Notes: generated from the sequence alone by a model not told the origin. A stretch of DNA of 34,616 nucleotides from Bacteroidota bacterium (GCA_023434025.1 JAEYTL010000050.1:1-34616), one strand, 5' to 3'. Numbered from the stretch's first letter, positions 24,732-33,997 are shown. Program-made: numbers and translations.

Positions 24732-26081
24732 TTATCCTACTTCGTTAATCATTAAATCCAAAGCCTCTCTGATGATAACCTGTGCTTCCAATTTAGACGT
24801 GTTTGAGTAGTCAATCAAGGCAAAATCCTCGGGAGCTACTTCATAAATTCCTAAATTTTCCATTTTTTCAATATCATTAGCCAGACAAGCCTTAAGGAGC
24901 TGCATCGGATAAATATCCATTGGCATCACTTTTTCCATCTCGCCTGTTACTACCAAAGCACGTTCTTCACCGTTCAGATTTGTATCCGGAGTGTATTTTT
25001 TACCGGGCATTAACCAGGATAAAGCCGTACGCTGCATACTGTGTTTGTTTGCTCCCGCAAATGGCAACCAGCCAAACATACGGTATTGATTTCCTTCCGG
25101 AATTACCGTTACCGTATTGGCATAATAACCTAAATTCCCCTCTAACGAAACCTTATCCCCGGTTAAAATATCTCCCGAAATAATTCTGACATTATCAGAG
25201 ACCAGCTTCCCGGAAACAATATCTTTTATCTGAGCACCTGTTTTAACGATGTAATATTGAGGATCAACAACTTCTGAACCTGCCAAAGCGATTGTTTTAG
25301 TAGCATCGAATTTTCCGGTTAAAAACAAGTCACCTATAATGGCCACGTCCTGCGGTGCCACCACCCAAACCCGCTCTCCGGCATTAACCGGATCAATCAT
25401 TGCGATCTGAACCCCGACATTTCCGGCCGGATGTGGACCAAACACCTTGTGCAGCTCAACTCCTTTTGTATTACTTAAAACCGAATTGGATTTACCGTTA
25501 ACAGAAAGATGTACTTTTCCCGATGTTAATTTGCATAAAGCATCAACCCCGGCCTGAAAAGAAGCCTGTCTATCTTTCAGAACCACGTCAACATCTGCTG
25601 ATAGCGGTGCCGAACTGTAGGCTGAAATAAAAATTGATTTGGGTGTATCGGCAGAATTAGCCACCACATCATAAGGCCGTTGCCTGATAAAAGGCCAGCA
25701 ACCCGACTGCAACAAATGCTGCTTAACCTGCTCGGGAGACATTTCTGCCGGATTCTTCCTTCCATGCTCAACAAAAGTATCCTGAGCATCAGCCTGAATC
25801 CTGATCTCCAGAATTACCCTTTTTTCACCTCTTTTAATTTCGATAATTTTTCCGCTTACGGGAGAGACAAACTTTACAGCTTCGTCTTTTTTGGAATAAA
25901 AAACCACCTCTCCTGCTTTTACTTCAGCTCCTTCCTTAAGCACCATTTTAGGCGTAACTTTATGAAAGTCAGAAGGTTTTATGGAATAAACCTGAGAACG
26001 TGCTACAGAAGCTATCGTTGACTTTGCTTCCCCAACCAGTTTCAAATCCAATCCTTTCTTAATTCGAATGTCTTTGGACAT
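24732..26081 (-). CDS. nqrA: Na+-translocating NADH-quinone reductase subunit A
   Basis: The 449-residue peripheral subunit is the first gene of the six-gene operon. It opens with the usual IKKGLDLKLVGEA and carries a barrel-sandwich region at about 45-95 (VLKEGAEVKAGEVVFYSKKD). FGPHPAGNVGVQIA and FGWLPFAGANKHSM are characteristic family stretches. NqrA lies on the cytoplasmic face and is involved in quinone binding. The complex oxidises NADH, reduces quinone and pumps Na+. Confidence 0.98.
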   Translation of the reverse strand: MSKDIRIKKGLDLKLVGEAKSTIASVARSQVYSIKPSDFHKVTPKMVLKEGAEVKAGEVVFYSKKDEAVKFVSPVSGKIIEIKRGEKRVILEIRIQADAQDTFVEHGRKNPAEMSPEQVKQHLLQSGCWPFIRQRPYDVVANSADTPKSIFISAYSSAPLSADVDVVLKDRQASFQAGVDALCKLTSGKVHLSVNGKSNSVLSNTKGVELHKVFGPHPAGNVGVQIAMIDPVNAGERVWVVAPQDVAIIGDLFLTGKFDATKTIALAGSEVVDPQYYIVKTGAQIKDIVSGKLVSDNVRIISGDILTGDKVSLEGNLGYYANTVTVIPEGNQYRMFGWLPFAGANKHSMQRTALSWLMPGKKYTPDTNLNGEERALVVTGEMEKVMPMDIYPMQLLKACLANDIEKMENLGIYEVAPEDFALIDYSNTSKLEAQVIIREALDLMINEVG

Positions 26082-26492
26082 ATTTTATGAAGATATGATT
26101 AGTAAATAGTTTACATAATTTTAAACGGTGCAAATTTAAAAATTAAAATACAATTGCTATGTTGAATTAACAATTGTCTATTCTTTTTTTATTTATTTAT
26201 ATTAATTCTAAATAACTGATTCGTTTAATTTTAAAGTGATTATCATTTAACAAATTATTTTACAGATCCGGCAGAAGTCAATTGTCTTTTATACCGGGCT
26301 TCAGAACAAAAAAACAGCCCTAAAAACAGAAACACCGGCCGCTAAAAAACACATCGTCCAACCGTTCCTGAAAAATGAAAGCTATTCAGCCGGAAAATGA
26401 AACGGTCTGTTTTATGTTCGCAAAGTGGTTTAAACTTTTTTTCAATTGAAGCGAAAAATAGTATATTTACCTTTTGATTAAACCATTAACCC
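26082..26492. other. Divergent intergenic region between nqrA and the T9SS plug gene
   Basis: This 411-base gap contains the nqrA promoter box at 26131-26138 (minus strand TAAATTTG). Next to the plug gene is a near-consensus TACCTTTTG at 26468-26476 on the plus strand, one base longer than TAnnTTTG. The middle (about 26260-26420) is less AT-rich but I see no ORF, hairpin or repeat in it that I can support. Confidence 0.6.
26131..26138 (-). promoter_or_regulatory. Putative -7 box for the nqr operon
   Basis: The minus strand reads TAAATTTG, fitting TAnnTTTG, about 50 bases before the nqrA start. The -33 TTG at the proper distance was not found. Confidence 0.5.
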
Positions 26493-27743
26493 ATGCGTAA
26501 CTTTTTTTTATCCGTTTTTTGTCTTATCTGCCTTTCTACTTCGGCTCAGGTTGAACAGGAAATTGCTCCGCCCTACAACATTAAAACGGCTACTTTTATT
26601 CAAAACAACATCAATGCTATTCCGATTTTCCGACTGGGCGATCCCTTTCAGTTTGTTTTTGATGATCTCTATGGTGACGAGGCCAATTATTATTACACCA
26701 TTACGCATTGCGATTACAATTGGACAAAATCGCAGTTGAATTTGAACGAATATATTGCAGGATTAGACAACCAACGGATTATGGATTATGAAAATTCATT
26801 CAACACCCTGCAGCTGTATTCGCATTACAGGATATCTTTCCCCAATCAGTTTACCAAAGGGTTTAAGGTAAGCGGTAATTATATGCTGAAGATCCTGAAC
26901 AACAACCAGGAAGTCGTTTTTACACGGAAATTTATTTTATACGAAGACATTGTTTCTGTACCCATGCAGGTTAAAAGTGCCCGCGATGTGAGAGTGCTGA
27001 ATCAGAAACACAACCTGGAATTCTCTGTGATCCCCAACAATATGCTGTTACAAAATCCGATCCAGAACATCAAAATCATGTTGTTGAAAAACGGCATCTG
27101 GAACACTGCCATTACAAATGTAAAACCGATGTTTACATTAGGGAATGACCTGATATACAAATACGACAAAGAAACCCAGTTCTGGGCCGGAAACGAATTC
27201 CTGTTCTTTGAAAACAAAGATATCCGGAATGCCGTAAATAATGTGCGGTATATTGAGTTAAAAGGAATATACAACACTTATTTAATGCCCAATTCAACCC
27301 GCGGAAACCTGGAATACACTTATTTTCCGGATTACAACGGTAATTTCCTGATCAACAACGTTGCCGCCAGAGAGAATGTCAACGTAGAAGCTGATTATTC
27401 CTGGGTATTTTTCACATTGAGTGCCCCAACCTATTACGGTAAAAAAGAGGTTTATGTTACCGGAATGTTCAATAATTATGCCCTGACACCGGAATACAAA
27501 ATGGATTACAACAGAGAAAAAGGTGTCTATGAAAAAGCCATGATCATCAAACAGGGTTTCACCAATTACGAATACACCTTAGCGGATTCCAACGGCCGGG
27601 TTGATTTTGAAAATGCCCTGGATGGTAACTTTTTTCAAACAGAGAACAACTATTTCTGCATTGTTTATTACCGGGCCAACAACGACCGTTTTGACCGTGT
27701 AATCGGCAAAGGCATGGCAAGTTCGGTTGACATTATCAAGTAA
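26493..27743 (+). CDS. Type IX secretion system plug protein (DUF5103)
   Basis: The 416-residue protein starts with a signal peptide (MRNFFLSVFCLICLSTSAQ). It has the DUF5103 signature YYYTITHCDYNWTKSQLNLN followed by EYIAG and NTLQLYSHYRISFP. The C-terminal region has an immunoglobulin-like PTYYGKKEVYVTGMFNNYAL stretch. In Flavobacterium johnsoniae a DUF5103 protein is the plug that occupies the SprA translocon pore when no cargo shuttle is bound. This assignment rests on family recognition. It is followed five bases later by a DUF3667 gene, so these are probably one transcript. A T9SS substrate is encoded at 31276. Confidence 0.88.
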   Translation: MRNFFLSVFCLICLSTSAQVEQEIAPPYNIKTATFIQNNINAIPIFRLGDPFQFVFDDLYGDEANYYYTITHCDYNWTKSQLNLNEYIAGLDNQRIMDYENSFNTLQLYSHYRISFPNQFTKGFKVSGNYMLKILNNNQEVVFTRKFILYEDIVSVPMQVKSARDVRVLNQKHNLEFSVIPNNMLLQNPIQNIKIMLLKNGIWNTAITNVKPMFTLGNDLIYKYDKETQFWAGNEFLFFENKDIRNAVNNVRYIELKGIYNTYLMPNSTRGNLEYTYFPDYNGNFLINNVAARENVNVEADYSWVFFTLSAPTYYGKKEVYVTGMFNNYALTPEYKMDYNREKGVYEKAMIIKQGFTNYEYTLADSNGRVDFENALDGNFFQTENNYFCIVYYRANNDRFDRVIGKGMASSVDIIK

Positions 27744-27748
27744 AAAAC

Positions 27749-28873
27749 ATGTCAGAATCCACCAAAGCAACCCGAAATTACCGCGGAATCAAATGCCTGA
27801 ACTGCAACCATCCGTTAGACATTTCGGATAAGTTCTGCCCCAACTGCGGACAAAAAAACTCTACCAAACGACTGAGTTTAAAAGACTTTGTCGATGAGTT
27901 TCTGGCGAACTTTTACGCTTATGATTCAAAAGTAAAAAACACAATCGTAAAACTTTTTACCAAACCCGGAAAAGCAGCCAGGGAGTTTATTGACGGAAAA
28001 CGGCAGATCTATGCCAACCCGTTCCGGTTTTACCTGAGCATATCGCTGATCTATTTTATTTTCAGCGGCATTGTCACCAAATTCAGCGACGAGACCATTG
28101 TGGACCTCGATCAGACCGTAGTTAAGGATGCAAAGAAAAAAGAGAGCCGGGAAAAGGATTCAACTCAAACAAACCATGCCCCGGTCAGGTTAAACAACTT
28201 TAAATTGCCCGCAGAAAAAGAAAGAGAAAAAGAGACAGAAAAAAAAACCGAGCCGGTCAAAAGAGAGAAACTATACACCGAAAAACAAATTGCCACTTTC
28301 GGCTTCTTTAAAAGAACAACCTTAAAAGTACAGACCTACTCCCACTTTTTTGATCATTCCAAAACAACCTCTCCCGTAAAAATACTGGATACGTTAAAAC
28401 ACGAGAACAGCAAATGGAACAGGTACCTGCTGAAAAAAACATACCAGGCCTATAAAATTGCCGATGAAGACGGCTCTGGAAAATTAGGCTTCAACAAGTT
28501 TTTAGATTATATGCAGGATAAAGTTCCTTTTATCCTTTTTATCTCTTTGCCGTTTTTAACCGTTGTTTTTGCTGCGTTGTATTACCGGAAAAGAATGTCG
28601 TATGCAGAACACATGGTATTTGTCTTTAATTTTATGAGTTTTGTGTTTCTACTCATTTTTGTCAATGAATTAATTCATCTTTTGGTCAATATAGACCTGG
28701 ACTGGTTACTGAATTTAACCGTCGTGATTTATTTCTATAAAGCCTTAAGAAATTTTTATCAGCAAAGTAGGTGGAAAACAATTTTAAAATTTGTAATTTT
28801 GACCTTTATTCTGCCAATAACTGCTTCATTTGTAGCTGTTTTGGTATTTATAATCGGATTTTTGCTTTATTAA
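27749..28873 (+). CDS. DUF3667 family membrane protein with zinc ribbon
   Basis: The 374-residue protein opens with a four-Cys zinc ribbon (Cys16, Cys19, Cys30, Cys33 in CLNCNHP and CPNCGQK). An amphipathic segment follows, then a membrane helix near 92-112 (FRFYLSISLIYFIFSG). A highly charged linker spans about 125-190, and four hydrophobic helices lie from about 252 to the C terminus. This is the usual DUF3667 layout in Bacteroidota. Function is unknown. It lies five bases after the plug gene and one base before apaG. Confidence 0.88.
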   Translation: MSESTKATRNYRGIKCLNCNHPLDISDKFCPNCGQKNSTKRLSLKDFVDEFLANFYAYDSKVKNTIVKLFTKPGKAAREFIDGKRQIYANPFRFYLSISLIYFIFSGIVTKFSDETIVDLDQTVVKDAKKKESREKDSTQTNHAPVRLNNFKLPAEKEREKETEKKTEPVKREKLYTEKQIATFGFFKRTTLKVQTYSHFFDHSKTTSPVKILDTLKHENSKWNRYLLKKTYQAYKIADEDGSGKLGFNKFLDYMQDKVPFILFISLPFLTVVFAALYYRKRMSYAEHMVFVFNFMSFVFLLIFVNELIHLLVNIDLDWLLNLTVVIYFYKALRNFYQQSRWKTILKFVILTFILPITASFVAVLVFIIGFLLY

Positions 28874-28874
28874 C

Positions 28875-29261
28875 ATGGTTTCACAAATAACAAGAGGCAT
28901 AAAAATTTCAGTAACAACTGGTTTTGAAGGTACCTACTTCAAAAACTATAAGTTGCACTTTGCCTTTAGCTATCATATCACCATTGAAAACCACAGTAAA
29001 GATTCTGTTCAGCTGATGTCCCGCCACTGGGAGATTTTTGATTCCCTGAACCACAAAGAAATTGTAGATGGCGAAGGCGTTATCGGTAAAAAGCCCGTGC
29101 TCAAACCCGGTGAAAGCCACACCTACAGTTCCGGTTGCTTGCTGTCTTCCCCTTTCGGAGCCATGAAAGGACATTTTAACATGGTGAATTTTACTTCAAC
29201 ACGTAATTTCCGTGTAATCGTACCTACTTTTAAATTAGGAGCACCGTTTGCGTTGAATTAA
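28875..29261 (+). CDS. apaG: ApaG domain protein
   Basis: The 128-residue protein matches ApaG (DUF525), a small beta-sandwich fold. Conserved features are FSYHITIENHSKDSVQLMSR, HWEIFDS, the DGEGVIGKKPVLKPGES turn, and FGAMKGHF. The ApaG name comes from a link with cobalt/magnesium tolerance in enterics; its molecular role here is not known. It starts one base after the DUF3667 stop and ends the operon. Confidence 0.92.
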   Translation: MVSQITRGIKISVTTGFEGTYFKNYKLHFAFSYHITIENHSKDSVQLMSRHWEIFDSLNHKEIVDGEGVIGKKPVLKPGESHTYSSGCLLSSPFGAMKGHFNMVNFTSTRNFRVIVPTFKLGAPFALN

Positions 29262-29272
29262 TTTTTTTCAGA

Positions 29273-29416
29273 AGCTGTTCCCGCTATCCGTTACAAGCTT
29301 TTTTGTCCTGCTGTTTTTTTCTAAGTCAAAAAAGAGCTTCCTTTGGTCGCTCATTTTCGCCAGGAAAAAATACAGCAATCCGGCAAAAGGCTTTCCACTG
29401 CTATCGGGGCTAAAAA
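29273..29416. repeat. Imperfect inverted repeat, possible dispersed intergenic element
   Basis: The left part (from 29273, with CCCGCTATCCGTTACAAGC then a T-run and GTCCTGCTG) resembles the reverse complement of the right part (GGAAAAAATACAGCAATCC then AAAGGCTTTCCACTGCTAT and CGGGGCT, ending at 29416). Matching is interrupted, so it is not a simple terminator. The sequence style is familiar to me from repeated intergenic elements in Flavobacterium genomes, but I cannot test copy number here. It lies downstream of apaG and may also act as its terminator. Confidence 0.45.
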
Positions 29417-29447
29417 ACCTCTGCCCTCATCCAAAATGTAACTACAG

Positions 29448-29488
29448 TTGCTAAAAATTCAAAAAAACCTTTGTACTTTTGTGTACAA
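29448..29488 (+). promoter_or_regulatory. pruA promoter with overlapping inverted repeat
   Basis: TTG at 29448-29450 is followed after 23 nt by TACTTTTG at 29474-29481, a full match to the Bacteroidota promoter layout. A perfect 6-bp inverted repeat, TTGTAC (29471-29476) and GTACAA (29483-29488), wraps the -7 box and could be an operator. The start codon is 54 bases beyond. Confidence 0.6.
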
Positions 29489-29541
29489 TTATCAAATTCG
29501 CATTCATTGATAAAAATGTTTATTAATCAAACAACACACTT

Positions 29542-31167
29542 ATGTTAAAAGGATTTTTTCACGTACCCAAAGCCATTAACGAACCCGTAAAAGCTTACGC
29601 TCCTGACAGTCCGGAAAAAGCAGCTGTTTTAGCGGCTTACCAAACCATGTGGAACAGCCGGATCGACGTACCCTTATACATCGGCAGCGAAGAAATTCGC
29701 ACCGGAAACACCCGTACCATGAGTGCTCCGCACGACCACAAACACATCGTAGGCACCTACCACGTAGCCGAAAAAAAGCATATAGAGCAAGCCATTGCCA
29801 ACGCATTGGAATCGCGAAAAGCCTGGGCCGCCATGCCATGGGAACAACGTGCCGCTATTTTCTTAAAAGCCGCCGAACTGATTGCCGGCCCCTACCGTGC
29901 CAAAATCAATGCTGCCACCATGATCGCCCAATCCAAAACCATTCACCAGGCCGAAATTGATGCCGCCTGTGAACTGATTGACTTTTTGCGTTACAATGTG
30001 GAATTCATGACACAGATTTACAACGACCAGCCGGCTTCTGATTCATCGGTCTGGAACCGGGTAGAATACCGTCCGTTAGAAGGTTTTATCTATGCCATCA
30101 CACCGTTCAACTTTACCGCCATTGCCGCCAATCTTCCGGCCAGTGCCGCCATGATGGGCAACGTGGTGGTCTGGAAACCCAGCGACAGCCAGGTATTCTC
30201 AGCAAAAATTATTATTGACGTATTCAAAGAAGCCGGCGTCCCGGATGGTGTTATCAACGTTGTTTTCGGTGATCCGGTGATGATTTCCGACACCATTTTT
30301 GAACATCCGGATTTTGCCGGAATTCACTATACCGGCTCCACCTTTGTATTCAAAGAAATCTGGAAAAAAATCGGAACCAACATCCACAAATACAAAACTT
30401 ACCCGAGAATTGTAGGGGAAACCGGCGGAAAAGATTTTGTTTTAGCTCACCCCAGTGCCCATGTCAAACAAGTTGTTGCCGGGCTGATCCGCGGTGCTTT
30501 TGAATTCCAGGGACAAAAATGTTCGGCCGCTTCGCGGGCTTATCTTCCCAAAAGCTTATGGCCTGCCATTCATGCCGAATTAAAAGCAGAAACAGCCACC
30601 ATCAAAATGGGCTCGCCGGAAGATTTTTCCAATTTCTTTACCGCTGTCATTCACGAAGGTTCGTTTGACAAGCTGGCAAAATTCATCGACCAGGCCAAAA
30701 AAGATACCGATGCCGAAGTGATCATCGGCGGAAATTATGACAAATCGGTCGGTTATTTTGTAGAGCCAACGGTTATCCTCACGACCAATCCAAAATATGC
30801 CACAATGGAGACAGAGTTGTTCGGACCCGTTTTAACCATTTATATTTATGACGATGCCAACTGGAAAGAAACCCTGAAACTGATTGACGAAACATCAGAG
30901 TATGCCTTAACCGGAGCCGTATTCAGCCGGGACCGTTATGCCATCACAGAAGCCACACAAGCGTTGGAAAACAGTGCCGGAAACTTCTACATCAACGACA
31001 AGCCAACCGGAGCCGTTGTCGGCATGCAGCCCTTTGGCGGGGCAAGAGCCTCCGGAACCAACGACAAAGCAGGCTCTGCACAAAACCTGTTGCGTTGGGT
31101 ATCGCCAAGAACCATTAAAGAAACGTTTGTTACACCGGAAAATTACCGTTATCCGTTTTTAGGTTAA
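29542..31167 (+). CDS. pruA: L-glutamate gamma-semialdehyde (P5C) dehydrogenase
   Basis: The 541-residue cytoplasmic enzyme oxidises glutamate gamma-semialdehyde to glutamate with NAD+, the second step of proline breakdown. Aldehyde dehydrogenase features are the NAD-binding VVVWKPSDSQVFSAK, the TGSTF turn, catalytic-pocket Asn190 in TPFNFTAIAANLP, Glu293 in GETGGKDFV and the nucleophile Cys327 in GQKCSAASR. Length and motifs fit the stand-alone PruA family (about 540 residues) rather than the PutA fusion. No proline dehydrogenase gene is in the window. It has its own promoter and a strong terminator, so it is a single-gene unit. Confidence 0.96.
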   Translation: MLKGFFHVPKAINEPVKAYAPDSPEKAAVLAAYQTMWNSRIDVPLYIGSEEIRTGNTRTMSAPHDHKHIVGTYHVAEKKHIEQAIANALESRKAWAAMPWEQRAAIFLKAAELIAGPYRAKINAATMIAQSKTIHQAEIDAACELIDFLRYNVEFMTQIYNDQPASDSSVWNRVEYRPLEGFIYAITPFNFTAIAANLPASAAMMGNVVVWKPSDSQVFSAKIIIDVFKEAGVPDGVINVVFGDPVMISDTIFEHPDFAGIHYTGSTFVFKEIWKKIGTNIHKYKTYPRIVGETGGKDFVLAHPSAHVKQVVAGLIRGAFEFQGQKCSAASRAYLPKSLWPAIHAELKAETATIKMGSPEDFSNFFTAVIHEGSFDKLAKFIDQAKKDTDAEVIIGGNYDKSVGYFVEPTVILTTNPKYATMETELFGPVLTIYIYDDANWKETLKLIDETSEYALTGAVFSRDRYAITEATQALENSAGNFYINDKPTGAVVGMQPFGGARASGTNDKAGSAQNLLRWVSPRTIKETFVTPENYRYPFLG

Positions 31168-31190
31168 TTCCATATAAATCAAAAATTTAT

Positions 31191-31224
31191 AAAGTCCGAA
31201 TGTTAAATCTTCGGACTTTTTTTT
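31191..31224 (+). terminator. Intrinsic terminator after pruA
   Basis: A perfect 10-bp stem, AAAGTCCGAA (31191-31200) with TTCGGACTTT (31210-31219), has a 9-base loop and is followed by a T-run. It directly abuts the promoter box of the next gene. Confidence 0.93.
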
Positions 31225-31231
31225 ATATTTG
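31224..31231 (+). promoter_or_regulatory. Putative -7 box for the secreted hydrolase gene
   Basis: TATATTTG fits TAnnTTTG, 44 bases before the ATG at 31276. It begins where the pruA terminator T-run ends. Confidence 0.5.
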
Positions 31232-31275
31232 ATGGAATTAAATCACTGAATCTTACAACACTGATCCTTTTGCCA

Positions 31276-33549
31276 ATGAAAACAAAAATTACCTTATTTG
31301 CTTTATTTTCAGTTTTATTTTCTTTTGCACAAAAAGGAGAATATGATTTACTGAAAGAGCACACACAGACAAAAATTCTGTACAACCGGGTTTTCGATAT
31401 TTCTAAAATCACCCGAACCCCCAAAGAGGAAATTTCTGCCATGTACTTCAGGCAGGTATATCATGAAATTCAGCGGGCCGATTTTTTACAGCGTTTACCC
31501 CGCTATGACGTGTTGAAAAAAGAAGCTGACGACGCTTTTTTCAGCAAACAGATTCCGCTTTCCATTTTAATTTCAGAAGCAGAAACCATTAAAACAGAAG
31601 CGTTAGAAAACAATGTAATTTCAAAAAACAACAATCAGTTTGTGCTGAACGATCCGTCTGCTGATGTATTCCAACAGCATGAAATCATATTGATGGCTCC
31701 GCTGGTTGCCAAATCAAAAAACAAAACAGTTGAATTTATCCTGAAAGACAAAAACATTTTCAACACTACTTCCAGAACCATCCGGGCCGTTTACATCCGT
31801 TTTGACGATGAAAGCCTTTGGCAGACCGTTACGGTTAACCAGCCCCTGACCGCCAATTTCGGAACTTCAGGCAAAAAACCGATAGCATTCAAAATTGAAT
31901 TCACCAACGGAGAAAGCAAAATAATCAAATCCGTGTTTGATGTACAGGGCGGTTCAGCCACTGCTCACCGCAATGGAAATGAAATTTCAGCACAAACCAT
32001 CACTGCATCTATTCCTTATCAAGGCTTTGGAGAAAGTGCTCCTTATTTGGGTCAGGGTGAATATGAAATTTACCTCGATAATGTTGACCAGGTTTTAGAC
32101 AAACCCATTTTTCTGATTGACGGTTTCGACCCGGGCGACAGCAGAAATAACGAGCTGATCTATTCCCTGCTGAACTATGGCAACGGCAATCAGAACTTAG
32201 GCGATACCGTCCGCAACGAAGGATTTGATATTGTGGTGTTGAATTTCCCGCAATACGCTCCTGCCAACGGAGTGGTTATTGACGGCGGAGCCGACTTTAT
32301 TCAACGCAATGCCATGGTACTGGTAGAGCTCATCAATCAAATCAACGCTCAAAAAACAGGAACCGCCAAAAACGTGGTTATCGGGCCGAGCATGGGCGGA
32401 CTCATTTCGCGTTACGCCCTGCGTTATATGGAGCAGAACGGTATGGAGCACGACACCCGTTTATACCTCTCGTTTGATTCGCCGCACCTGGGAGCCAATG
32501 TGCCGATCGGGTTTCAGCATCTTTTTAACTACATGGCCAATGGTCCGTTGGGCGACGTCACCCTTCAGGAGATCGTAAACAGTGTCCTGTCGAGCCCGGC
32601 AGCCAAACAAATGCTGCTCGACCATTACACCGGTCATTTGCAATCCGGCAGTGCAACCGAATTTGATAACGCCGTGCAGTTGCCAACCGGAGCTCCGAAT
32701 TTCAGAACTGCTTTTCAAAATGAATTAAACGCCATGGGCTTCCCTACAGCAACCAGAAATATTGCAATAAGCAACGGAAGCGGTAACGGCATGATGACCG
32801 GTACGCCCGGCATGTTTGTACTGAACGATTATGTCGTGAATGCCTCCGACACGCAACGGGCCCGGTTTGACATCCGTTTTACCCCGCCGGCCGGTGTTTC
32901 AAATCAACTGGTAAGTCGTTTCAGGGGGCAGCAGTTTGTTTTTATCTGGTTAACCATCTTTTCCAGTCAGGCCAATGCCACTTCTCCGGCCGCATCTTCC
33001 GGATTCGATTCTGCTCCGGGCGGTATGTTTAATGTAGCTGATTTTGCAGACGGCGGAAGCGGAAACCCGACCTTAGATGATTTTCTGGCCAATTTAGCCA
33101 TCGACCGGTTTTGCTTTATTCCCACCCTGAGTTCGCTGGCCATTGCTAATCCGGATTGGTATGCTAATGTAACCGATGCTTCCGTTACACCATTTGCGGC
33201 TACGTTTGTTCCAACCGCAAACGAAGACCATGTTACGCTCACCAACGGCAATGTGGCGTTTGCCCTGAATGAAATTCTGAACGATCCTTTAACCGTTGAA
33301 CAGCCTGTTTTAACGGAACACATTGTCATTAAAAACCCGGTCAGAAATACGATTGAAATCTACAGTTCAGACTTGCTTTCCAACGCAACCATCTCGATCA
33401 TGGATGCTTCAGGTAAAAAAGTGTTCTCGCAAAACCATATCGCTTTGCAAGGAAATCATCAGCTGGAAATCAATTTATCCGTTGGGTTTTACTTTATCAG
33501 CATTGAATCTGCCGAAAGAAGTTTTGTGCAAAAGCTGGTTAAAAATTAA
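31276..33549 (+). CDS. Secreted alpha/beta hydrolase with T9SS type A sorting domain
   Basis: The 757-residue protein has a signal peptide (MKTKITLFALFSVLFSFAQ) and a beta-rich N-terminal region to about 270. An alpha/beta hydrolase-like part follows: PIFLIDGFDPGD, then VVIGPSMGGLISRYALRYME with Ser372 as the likely nucleophile in the GxSxGG elbow, then LSFDSPHLGANVPIG. The last roughly 75 residues (from HIVIKNPVRNTIEIYSS, with ISIMDASGKKVF, to SFVQKLVKN) are a typical T9SS type A sorting signal, so the protein should cross the outer membrane through T9SS. Lipase or esterase activity is likely but unproven. I chose the ATG at 31276 over 31270 because it begins the signal peptide cleanly. Confidence 0.88.
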   Translation: MKTKITLFALFSVLFSFAQKGEYDLLKEHTQTKILYNRVFDISKITRTPKEEISAMYFRQVYHEIQRADFLQRLPRYDVLKKEADDAFFSKQIPLSILISEAETIKTEALENNVISKNNNQFVLNDPSADVFQQHEIILMAPLVAKSKNKTVEFILKDKNIFNTTSRTIRAVYIRFDDESLWQTVTVNQPLTANFGTSGKKPIAFKIEFTNGESKIIKSVFDVQGGSATAHRNGNEISAQTITASIPYQGFGESAPYLGQGEYEIYLDNVDQVLDKPIFLIDGFDPGDSRNNELIYSLLNYGNGNQNLGDTVRNEGFDIVVLNFPQYAPANGVVIDGGADFIQRNAMVLVELINQINAQKTGTAKNVVIGPSMGGLISRYALRYMEQNGMEHDTRLYLSFDSPHLGANVPIGFQHLFNYMANGPLGDVTLQEIVNSVLSSPAAKQMLLDHYTGHLQSGSATEFDNAVQLPTGAPNFRTAFQNELNAMGFPTATRNIAISNGSGNGMMTGTPGMFVLNDYVVNASDTQRARFDIRFTPPAGVSNQLVSRFRGQQFVFIWLTIFSSQANATSPAASSGFDSAPGGMFNVADFADGGSGNPTLDDFLANLAIDRFCFIPTLSSLAIANPDWYANVTDASVTPFAATFVPTANEDHVTLTNGNVAFALNEILNDPLTVEQPVLTEHIVIKNPVRNTIEIYSSDLLSNATISIMDASGKKVFSQNHIALQGNHQLEINLSVGFYFISIESAERSFVQKLVKN

Positions 33550-33563
33550 TTCTCCTTGCATAG

Positions 33564-33607
33564 AAAAGCCATGAATGCACGAGTTTGATTGTACATTCAT
33601 GGCTTTT
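33564..33607. terminator. Bidirectional terminator
   Basis: A perfect 14-bp stem, AAAAGCCATGAATG (33564-33577) with CATTCATGGCTTTT (33594-33607), gives a T-run on either strand. It separates the convergent hydrolase and XRE genes. Confidence 0.92.
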
Positions 33608-33621
33608 TATTTAAGGACAGA

Positions 33622-33981
33622 TTACGCTAACTTTTCTAACTTATTTTTCAGCTCTTTGATCAGTTCGTCTTTTTCTTTTAACCGCAATTCATACTGCTCG
33701 ATCAGTTTTTCGGAAAGCTGGTTGATTACTAACGCATTAGTAGAACTGCCTCCTTGTTGATTATTACTTAAGATTATTGAATCATTTTTTACCAGTTCTT
33801 CAGGAGTGACATCAAAAACTTCACATATTTTTTCAATATGATTTGACCACGACTGGCTTTCGCCCGATTCTATTCTCGCATAAGCCGATTGCGAAAGATG
33901 GAGCAAATCGGCAACATGCTCCTGCGACCATCCTTTTTGTTTTCGGTATGCCCTGATTTTTGAGCCTATAACTGCATTCAT
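33622..33981 (-). CDS. XRE family transcriptional regulator
   Basis: The 119-residue protein has an N-terminal Cro/C1-type helix-turn-helix at about 6-62 (IGSKIRAYRKQKGWSQEHVA then LSQSAYARIESGES). A Ser/Asn/Gln-rich linker follows, then a C-terminal coiled coil at about 85-119 (LSEKLIEQYELRLKEKDELI and on), which should mediate dimerisation. Its targets are unknown. A TATCTTTG box lies just upstream. No toxin or phage gene adjoins it in the window. Confidence 0.92.
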   Translation of the reverse strand: MNAVIGSKIRAYRKQKGWSQEHVADLLHLSQSAYARIESGESQSWSNHIEKICEVFDVTPEELVKNDSIILSNNQQGGSSTNALVINQLSEKLIEQYELRLKEKDELIKELKNKLEKLA

Positions 33982-33997
33982 ATTCTTTCTTTTTAGT

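Noticed and set aside
33622..33981. XRE gene as the antitoxin of a toxin-antitoxin pair or a phage repressor
   Set aside because: No partner toxin, integrase or other phage gene lies next to it in the window.
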